64,000 nucleotides of DNA from Madurella fahalii (lineage: Eukaryota > Ascomycota > Sordariomycetes > Sordariales). Of this stretch, positions 56,322 to 64,000 are shown piece after piece. Positions within the stretch are counted from its first letter, which is position 1. Each line of letters opens with the position of its first letter. The stretch spans positions 3,224,001 to 3,288,000 of the forward strand of contig CM056874.1 in the NCBI GenBank assembly GCA_029876055.1, in the 5' to 3' direction. The position numbers were made by a program, and so were the translations under genes. The notes under the pieces were generated by a model. It ran no database searches, was not told the DNA's origin, and was given only the letters and a program-made list of their open reading frames with translations.

Positions 56322-58610
56322 CTTGTTTCTTTTGGTCTTTTTTAAGGAGAGCGGTTCAGACTCTTGACGGTTAAAATAAGTTTGTTATGAAATGAGTAGG
56401 TAAGGCTCGGGTAGTGATGTGGTGTTGATGACCCGTTACTCCGTTAAAGGCAAGCCCAATGAGGTCAATCAAAGGCGGCGGGATGCGGCAGAACCTGCCT
56501 AGCCCTCCTCTTGGAGATTGTCAGTTGTCATCAGCTGATGAAGAGTCACTAAGCTGAAGGTTGAGGCAGGCTTGGCAAAGCTTGGAGCAAGGCTTGTGCT
56601 ACCGCTTCCTCGCTCGCGACCTGGGCCAGGCCTTGACAACGGTTGTCGTCTCAGGACGCTCATTCGCTCAACCACACCCTGAACTGTTTCGAGTTGAATG
56701 TTTCTCGGGCGATTCCTGTCCAATCAGGGGATGAGTCTGCTGCAAACCCCTTTTCCTCCCCCCATTTGAGTGTCTTCGGGCCTTTCCAAAAGCCAGGCAC
56801 CCGAATATCGCAGCGCGCCGAGGCTCACCAGGCTTTCAACATCTTTGCCACTATTCTTGCTGCTTGGCCGGGTCCGTCACCTAGGTGAAGCAGAACCAGG
56901 TGAAGCCTCACGCTTACCCCAGGTCGCGGTCAGGCCCTGAAACAGTCACTACGAACCCCCTGACAATATTCTCGGATGCCGGGCGGAAAGACAGGGCATG
57001 CCTTGCTTGTTCTCTCACGCTGCGTAGTTTTGACGTATGGACAGAGCGAACAAAGTTGGGACATGTTTTGCGATAATGTACGTCGGCACTGGTTGTTGGA
57101 GGCTTTAGTAAGTTACCGCCGCTGGCCCGCAGGCCAGGTGGGCTGCTGGTGTTCTGTCAGCGTTTCACCCGTCTCCCGCTGAACCAGCCGTCCAGCCGCC
57201 GGCTGCAGTGTACCGGAGGTTGGGACGGGACGGGGCGCGTACGGGATCAGTAGCGGTTCCAAATCACCAATGCCAGCCAGGCCGGAGATGGTCCTTGACA
57301 CAGCTTTTCAGGATGTGCCCTATATGCTGCGTTTTCTTCCCGTGCCTGCCCAACAAAAGTACCCGACAGGACGGGCGATCTGAGAGAAACCTGGGTCGAC
57401 TTGTGCCGAGAGGCCAAAGCCAGCCGCTGATCGCCCCTGCTGACGGGAATAATTAAGGCTGTATGTAGTGCAAGTTACTGTGGTAATAATGAGCTTTGCT
57501 TCAGCTGACCCCTGGCCACTACATGCCTTTAATTATGTAATTGCCGTCGCACAGTTCGCGTTCACCTGCCATCGGACTTTCAGCAGTTACCGCTGCCTGG
57601 TTGCACGGGGACCCAGCCCATGGGCTAACATATCGTTTCAGCCTTCAAACAGCTGGCCTTCGCAGTTATTGGAATCAAAACAAAGGAATCCACGCCTGTT
57701 CCCTTCGGTGCGGGCGCTGCGTGATTTTCCTAGTTTGACTGGTATACTGTCCGTGTGTTTGTACTGTGTGTTGTAGAACACACATGGTAATTACCGTATT
57801 CCTCTCGCCCTGATCTGCGACCCTTCTTGCATGTAACAAACCCCGGCCCGCCTTCTACCAGGTTACAGCCCGACCAACGAGGCCCGAGAACATACGTAGC
57901 ATTCTGTAATCAATGAGTTAAATTACCTGATCAATAAGACACAATGCATTCCCTTTGGCCTTTTTTTTTTCTCAGTCTCCACCACTTCTGGCTGCCGCCG
58001 CAGCTTCGGCTTCCACACCTCCCGGCTCCGTAAACTAATTCCACTCCTTGTGTGTGAGAGAGAGCGCCACCGACCACAGCAGGTCGACTCCCTTCCTTTT
58101 CGTCTTTTATTCAGCCGGCCTCCACGTCGCCGTGCATCCAGCGTCAACCATCGCAAAGCATAACGTTACCATTAGCGGCGATCCTGCCAATCCCTCCTCC
58201 TTCAGGCTTCGTGTTTGCAGGGCCCTACAGTGAGGCAGCCAACACTCTGCGGCTCCGTCACCCCGCCTCGGCTGCACGCCAGTCTTTGCCGAACCTCTCG
58301 ACCAACAGGAAAACTCGTGCATTTCTTGCACTTCGACCATACACGGTTTCTGTTGCGATGCAACGAGTTTAACCGTCGCCGCGTCGTCACATAACGCAGT
58401 ACCCAGGCGTAAGCAGCAGGTCTCAACTTGGGCCCCGCGTGCCATGACCAACCGCTGCAGCGATTAAGCCTCGAGAACACGACTCGGACGCGACACCTGC
58501 TCAGTTGAGCAGATTGAGCTAACCATCACTCGCCGCGCCACGCGCGACCCTAGATTGAAAGGCGCCAGCACAGGACACGGCACAGGCAGGTCCTTCGGTG
58601 TGTCGGTGCC
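56322..58610. other. Divergent upstream region, 2.3 kb
   Basis: Between cbp4 and the Skt5-type gene. The last 500 bp before 58611 are pyrimidine-rich with several short upstream ORFs, likely a long 5' leader of the Skt5 gene. No protein gene supported elsewhere. Confidence 0.45.
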
Positions 58611-61600
58611 ATGGCGTATAATGGCCAATACGATGGTGGTCCCGGAGGGGCTGGAGGGCGCCCGTACGGCGGAGGACCGGGACCCCAGCGACCGCCACCT
58701 CAACGACAATATCCACCCGGTCCAGGAGGACCCCAGCAGTACAATGCGCCGCCGTCTCAGCAGCAGCAGCAGCAGCAGTACGATCAATATCAGGACGGAT
58801 ATGGCTACGGCTATGACGACTACGGAAATGGCTATGATCAAGGTTATAGCGGACATTACGATGATATGGGCTACGGAAGAGGAGCGCCTCCAAACCAGGA
58901 TTATCCACCGCAAGATTACTATGATCCTGGGCCGAATGGACCCGGGAGAGGAGGGCGACCGATGCCCGGGGGAAGAGGGGGTCCAATGAGGCCTCCGCCT
59001 GGCGATGGTGGTCGAGGAGGTGCCTACCCCCCTCGGGGGGGCGGATATCCTCCGGGTCCCGGTGGTCCCGGCGGTCCCGGTGCTCCTGGCGGTCCCGGTG
59101 CTCCTGGCGGCCGCGGTTATCCCCCTCCCGGCCGGGGCGGTCGACCACCTCCGCCAGAACGGTCCGCGAACTCTGATCCGGCGGGTGAGTGCAGCGTTGA
59201 TGCGCCCTCCTTCTGCAGCTGTATGCTGATACTCTCCCAGCGAATCGAGGTCCTCCCATGGGCGGCTTGGGCCCAGCGGGCGGTGGGGACCAAGGACATA
59301 CCGGAGGTCCTTTCCCCACGTTCCCTGGCGCGCAGCGCCGGACAGACCTAGAAGAGGAACAGCAAATTGTGGCTCAGATGGGAGGTATGGAAATATCTGG
59401 ACAGCGACCGGGGCCAAGGGGTCCGAACGGCCCGCCACCACAGCGAGGTCAAATGCGTCCTCCGCAAAACGGCTACGGGGGACCCGGACCGATGGGACCG
59501 CCTCGTGGACCACCGCAACCCTATCGTCCGCCAGACTTCCCCGATCAGCGGCGTGGCCCTCCTCCGGGGCCCGGATACGGCCCTCCAGGAGGCGGCTATC
59601 CGGGTGAAGGTTTCGGCCCCCCGGGACGGAGCATGACGATGCCGGCTAGAGACCAGATGGATATGCATCAGGCCGGGCCTCCTGTGCGCCGCGATAGCGC
59701 TCCTTACCATGGCCCCATTGGCCGCGGTATGCCGCCGAGACCAAACACTGCGCAAGGGATGCGGGCCCAGGCACCGAGGATATACCCCCCGAATAATAAT
59801 GGGCCCCCTATCCAGGATCAGCAGTACAGGAACGGTCCCGACTCGGGCTATGGAGCCCAGGACCGGCCTTCGTCCATTGATAATTTCTATGACTACTACG
59901 ACACGGGCAATAACGACTATTCCGCGCAGAACCCCCCGTCAGCCGCATCCGAGCTCCCGGATTTTGATTCGATGGCGTCTCAAAGATCCAGGCAATCATT
60001 CGACCGGCACATACAGCCGGGCCCGCAGGAGCAGGCTCAGCGGGGACCGGGCAGACAGCCCGAAGTCAGCAGGGCAAAGTCCCAGCCTGACTTACGCAGC
60101 TCACAGACGGCCGTGTTCGAGATGGCAGGTGACATTCCCCCGCTACCCACGCAGAGAAATGCGCCACAACAGTTTGCCCAGCAAGGGCCCCCGGACGGCC
60201 AACAGCAATTCCAACGAACAACCCCCCCAGGGCCGCCCGGACCTCCTCCCGGGCAGGCACTTCCGGGATTGCCTGCCGGCCCTGCTCCGTACAGACCCGC
60301 AATTCAAGCTGTCCCGCCTCCAGGTGGCTCCAATGCAGATAACCTCCCGTCACACCCCACACCGGTTCGCCCGGGACACATGCCTGGCTCTCTGGTGAAC
60401 CTCAGCGACCGGCCGCCCCCGGTGAGGAATTATAGCGGGAGCACGAACTACAGCGGTAACACTCCCACACCTCCCGCCGCAGCCCATCCGCAAGGACCTC
60501 CTCCTGCCCAATACGGAGCCAACCCTCCCCCTGCCAAACAAGCAGAAGCTCCTGTTACTGTAGAGGAGCTGGAGCACCTCCGCGCCATAGTCAAGCAAGA
60601 CCCAGGCGACCAGGCTTCGGCTCTGCGCCTGGCCAAGCGGCTTGTTGAAGCATCCGACGCACTCGTTCCGAACCTTCCCGACCCTAAGGCGCGGGCCCGA
60701 TCCCGCGAGCGATACCTCATGGACGCACACAAGATCCTCCGCAAACTCGAAAAGGCCAACAACCCGGAAGCCATGTTCTTCCTTGCCGACAACCTCGGGC
60801 GCGGTCTCTTTGGCGGCGGCGGGCCCGACAATGCGCACGCCTTCACGCTGTATCAGTCCGCCGCCAAGCTAGGCCACCCGGCGGCTGCCTACCGCACTGC
60901 CGTGTGCTGTGAGATCGGCAACGACGAGGGCGGCGGCACCCGCAAGGACCCCCTCAAGGCCATACAGTGGTACAAGCGCGCCGCCACGCTGGGCGACACG
61001 CCCGCCATGTACAAGGTCGGTATGATCCTGCTTAAGGGCCTGCTGGGGCAGCCGCGCAATCCGCGCGAGGCCATCAGCTGGCTGAAGCGCGCAGCCGAGC
61101 GAGCCGACGCCGAGAACCCGCACGCACTGCACGAGCTGGCGCTGCTGTACGAGAGCGCCGAGCCGAACGATGTGATACTGAGGGACGAGCCGTACGCCTT
61201 CTCGCTGTTCAAGCAGGCTGCCGAGTTGGGCTACAAGTTCAGCCAGTTCAGGCTGGGGTGTGCGTACGAGTACGGCCTGCTGGGGTGTCCGATTGACCCG
61301 AGGTTGTCCATCATGTGGTATAGCCGCGCGGCGATGCAGGGGGAGCACCAGAGCGAGCTGGCGTTGTCTGGGTGGTATCTGACGGGGAGCGAGGGGGTGC
61401 TGCAGCAGAGCGATACCGAGGCGTACCTGTGGGCAAAGAAGGCGGCGATGGCGGGCCTGTCCAAGGCCGAGTATGCGATGGGGTATTTCACCGAGGTGGG
61501 GATTGGGGTGCCGGCGAACTTGGAGGATGCGAAGAGATGGTATTGGAGAGCTGCTGGTAAGTTTTCCTCCCTCTCCCCCCCCCCCCCCAATTTTATCCTA

Positions 61601-61777
61601 CATAGACCCGCAAGACTCGAGATGCTAACGGTGATATAAACAGCCCAGGATTTCCCCAAGGCGAGAGAACGGCTGGAGGACCTCAAGCGGTCGGGAAAGA
61701 GTGGGCCCCGCCAGAGGGAACGGATTTCCCGAAGCAAGATTGGGAAGCAACAAGAGGGTGAATGTTCCGTAATGTGA
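58611..61777 (+). CDS. Sel1-repeat chitin synthase activator (Skt5/Chs4-like)
   Basis: Predicted 1007-aa regulator that binds and activates a class IV chitin synthase (Chs3 type) at the plasma membrane. Exons are 58611..59184, 59241..61556 and 61644..61777. The N-terminal 190 residues are Gly/Pro/Tyr/Gln-rich with collagen-like GPGGPGGPGAPGG units; the next 430 are Pro/Gln-rich and disordered. From about residue 633 (VEELEHLRAIVKQDPGDQAS) begins the conserved part, with Sel1 repeats at about 698-965 (for example HPAAAYRTAVCCEIG, DTPAMYKVGMILLKG, GISWLKRAAERADAENPHALHELALLYE-like units, KFSQFRLGCAYEYG). The C-terminus is CSVM, a farnesylation CaaX box, as in yeast Skt5. Intron 2 holds a 14-C run. 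It converges with the RRM gene. Confidence 0.93.
61575..61588. repeat. 14-nt poly-C tract in intron 2 of Skt5-type gene
   Basis: Mononucleotide C run 18 bp after the donor of the intron 61557..61643. Confidence 0.85.
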
Positions 61778-62385
61778 GCTGGGCTGTCAACACTGGGGAC
61801 GGAAGTGGATAATCAGGTTATCGTAATGACTGGGCATGGCGCTTCACGATGACAGCAACAGGCGGCTATTTGAATTGGTTGTGAGGATGGGACATGACCA
61901 GTGCAACGAGAAGAGAGAATAAACGTTCGATGACTGATGCCTGGCTTCCGAAGCCCATGAAATAGGAGGCGTCGCGGTGAATCGGATTTGGTGTAGTAGG
62001 AGGGGCCGAGCAGGCCAAGCTTTGTACTTTGTATGAGAGAAGCCGGAGAGTGCGAATCAGGTATACTGCGGAACATTCGAAGCTGGGTGAGGCTTGAGCA
62101 TTCCGTGACGTGTATCTCGTCGCCCGTCGGATTCGACAAATTGTTTTTGTCAGTCAGGGAAGGCGTCATGGGATAGATGGAATAATGGATAACACTTTCA
62201 CACTCTGTCTTGAGCGATTCTGCACAAAACGGCAAAGCACACGTTGTCTCTGGGGATGGCGATCTCCACCCCAAAACTGACCAAATATTCAGACATTGCG
62301 CCACGCGAAGATGCATTGGCCTCTCGCATTTGCTCAATACAATCTAATTCCCATCGCGTTCTGGGCTATACTACTACACCTACAT
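61778..62385. other. Convergent 3' spacer
   Basis: 608 bp between the stops of the Skt5-type and RRM genes. A 174-codon antisense ORF (61813-62337) shows no protein-like pattern. Confidence 0.5.
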
Positions 62386-64000
62386 TTAACAAGCCTCAGT
62401 ACGCAGGCGAGACATGCGGGGAAGGCGGACACGGATGCTTCCCATGCTACTGACCGAGGCAGGAGACTCGCTACGAGCATGGACTTCCATTAGAAGAGCG
62501 TCCTCGGACGGCGGTTTCGTCTGCGCCTGAACCGCCTGGCTCCAGCCATCCTGGACCTGCTCCATTGGAAGCTGTGCCGCTTGCATTTGGACAGCAGGCA
62601 GAATTCCGCGATGCTGGACCTGCTGAATTCCTAGGGCAGGTAGTGGACCGCCCTGGGGAGGCGAACATCCATTCGGCGGGAAATCCTGGGGCTGGGCCAT
62701 GCTGAAGGGGGGCGAGCTTCCCGGAAAGGCCGGTCTAAGGGGCAGCTCTGCGCTCGAGTGACGAGGCGGCGTGGGCGAGGTATATATCGTAGCGGTAACA
62801 GGGGCTTTGCCCTTTCCGTTCTGCGGGGAGGGTTTGCTCCGTACCGGCACCGCTGCGGTCTGGTCGAGCATTCTGTTCCCCCAGTACCGCCGATGATCCC
62901 TGGTTCCGTGCCGGGGAGGGGGGACTTGAGCGACGTAGTATTTCGAGAAGAAGGGGTGCGTTACTTTAGCCTGGGTGGTCAGGTGCGCAATGGGCTGCCC
63001 GTTTGCCTCAGCAACTGCTCGTAGAGCGCTGTGCTCACTGGCGAACCTGTTGCTGTCAGCATCTGCATACAAATCGGGACCGAGCTGTAACCGAAGGCTT
63101 ACTGAACAAATGCATATGGGGCTTTATTATTGTTGACGACAAGACTGCAGTCTTCGACATAGCCCCAAGCGCTGAAGTGCTCTTTGAGGATATCGCACAC
63201 GTCCCTCGAGTCCAAATCGTTCCTGGCAAGTTGGTTGACACAGACGGAACGAGATCTGATGGTGCATCGTGCACAGTCGCATGCATCATATGTTTCGTAG
63301 ACATAGACGCCGGCGCTCCTATTACGGTTGTTGCACATTTTCCGAGTCTGCTGTCTCTGAGGGCCATTGTCGCGGCGTGGCGAAGGCTGGGTGGCTAGGC
63401 TGTCCGGCTTCTGAGGAAGACGGGGCTGCACCTGTCTGGGATTCCTAAGGGGTTGGCTGGAGACCACGGGTAGCTGATTCCCCCGATCCGGTTGCCGAGA
63501 CGGTCCGGGATACACAATGCCGCCTCGCCGCCTGGCTAGGGGGTAGTCCACGATTACGGGGCCAGACTTGGATCGCTGATGCCGGCTCATAATCTGCCCA
63601 GCGGGGACATTGTTCTCGTCTCGGGCTGCCGCGGTGCCGTTGAGAGCCGCTCCGGCGTCGTCGGGGGTTGGAGAGGCGCGTCTGCCGTAATTCGTCCCAT
63701 GGGCAATGACGGGCATCGGTGTCGCTGCGCGAGGGGCAACGTGAACTGACGTCACCGCGCGAGCAGGTGCTGGGCCAGCCGAGCTAGGACGGCCGAAGGC
63801 ATCGTGAGTAGGTGCAAGAGCGGACGTGCATGCCGGCCGGGCCGCACTGACATCTGAACAAGCAAGCGTTAGTAAGATTGGATCGAAAATTGAACCGAGT
63901 ATCGGCACGTCGGAGCACAATGTGGTGGGATGAAGCAAGAGAGGGCGGGAGAGCCAAGTCTTGAAGAAGGTATCTTTAACCCAGAAAAGAGATACGTACC
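62386..64000 (-). CDS. RRM-domain RNA-binding protein, 5'-truncated by window edge
   Basis: The C-terminal part of a predicted RNA-binding protein. Exons in the window are complement(64000, 63103..63853, 62386..63046); the first is the last base of an upstream exon, followed by a GTACGT donor at the window end and a TTACTAAC...TTCAG acceptor at 63854-63880. An RRM is split by intron 63047..63102: RSVCVNQLARNDLDSRDVCDILKEHFSAWGYVEDCSLVVNNNKAPYAFVQ then FASEHSALRAVAEANGQPI. The first RNP2-like strand is SVCVNQL; RNP1 is degenerate (KAPYAFVQF). A CDCARC motif precedes it (DACDCARCTIRSRSVCV), possibly a small metal site. The rest is Pro/Gln/Ser-rich and disordered. The annotated stop at 62386 follows SRLRTEAC. 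Function and family name are not known to me. Confidence 0.8.

Noticed and set aside
61813..62337. 174-codon minus ORF downstream of the RRM gene, as a possible further exon
   Set aside because: No matching donor/acceptor pair seen and no protein-like pattern; the RRM gene has its own stop at 62386.
1..64000. Biosynthetic cluster, mobile element, viral or CRISPR-like system
   Set aside because: No synthase, transposase, reverse transcriptase, integrase, terminal repeats or spaced direct repeats were found on either strand.

Overview
The window is nuclear DNA from a filamentous ascomycete, most likely a Sordariomycete (Sordariales/Chaetomiaceae-like). The basis is gene content and intron style, not a database search. 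Introns are short (about 45-120 nt, one of 186 nt) with GTA(A/C/T)G-type donors and CTAAC/CTGAC branch points. The gene set is typically fungal: FlbC-type conidiation regulator, NIMA kinase, D-arabinono-1,4-lactone oxidase, Skt5-type chitin synthase activator with a CaaX box, and fungal-only hypothetical proteins. No bacterial, viral, plasmid, CRISPR or intact transposon feature was found.

Layout. 1-762: 3' part of a secreted-type SGNH/GDSL hydrolase. 763-6004: gene-free. 6005-7065 (-): flbC-type C2H2 regulator, with 10.8 kb of apparently gene-free DNA upstream (7066-17889). 17890-20391 (-): NIMA mitotic kinase, head-to-head with an ankyrin/BTB protein (21062-23171, +) that carries either a cryptic intron or a one-base frameshift. 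23452-25074 (-): D-arabinono-1,4-lactone oxidase. 25720-26400 (-): decayed aminoglycoside-phosphotransferase-like gene. 27004-29456 (+): Rec8 meiotic cohesin. 30089-31821 (-): Rab escort protein. 32735-33868 (-): exosome subunit Rrp43. 34579-35756 (-): broken protein kinase gene. 36034-37362 (-): membrane-anchored alpha/beta hydrolase. 37770-38123 (-): small hypothetical protein.

From 38.7 kb the window is dense in housekeeping genes. These are complex I subunit NDUFA2 (38723-39182, -) divergent from mitochondrial pyruvate carrier 2 (39817-40429, +), pantothenate kinase (41115-42910, -), two fungal conserved proteins of unknown function (43928-44698 + and 44797-45555 -), an AT-richer gene-poor stretch with one small frameshifted reading frame (47064-47320), a SnoaL/NTF2-like protein (48332-48914, -), an Ahp1-type peroxiredoxin (49847-50501, +), ribosomal protein eL24 (50958-51805, -) divergent from tRNA adenosine deaminase Tad1 (52274-53929, +), NAC beta subunit (54253-54932, -), Cbp4 complex III assembly factor (55806-56321, -), Skt5/Chs4 (58611-61777, +) and the 3' part of an RRM RNA-binding protein (62386 to the window end, -).

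The genes do not form one pathway or a biosynthetic cluster. Local themes are mitochondrial inner-membrane function (NDUFA2, MPC2, Cbp4), translation (eL24, Tad1, NAC beta) and cell cycle/meiosis (NIMA, Rec8). The most unusual observation is the NAC beta gene: two introns with good splice signals appear to flank an exon of a single nucleotide. I found no convincing new multi-gene system. Other points of interest are two decayed kinase-fold genes, the ankyrin/BTB frame break, and the long empty DNA upstream of flbC.
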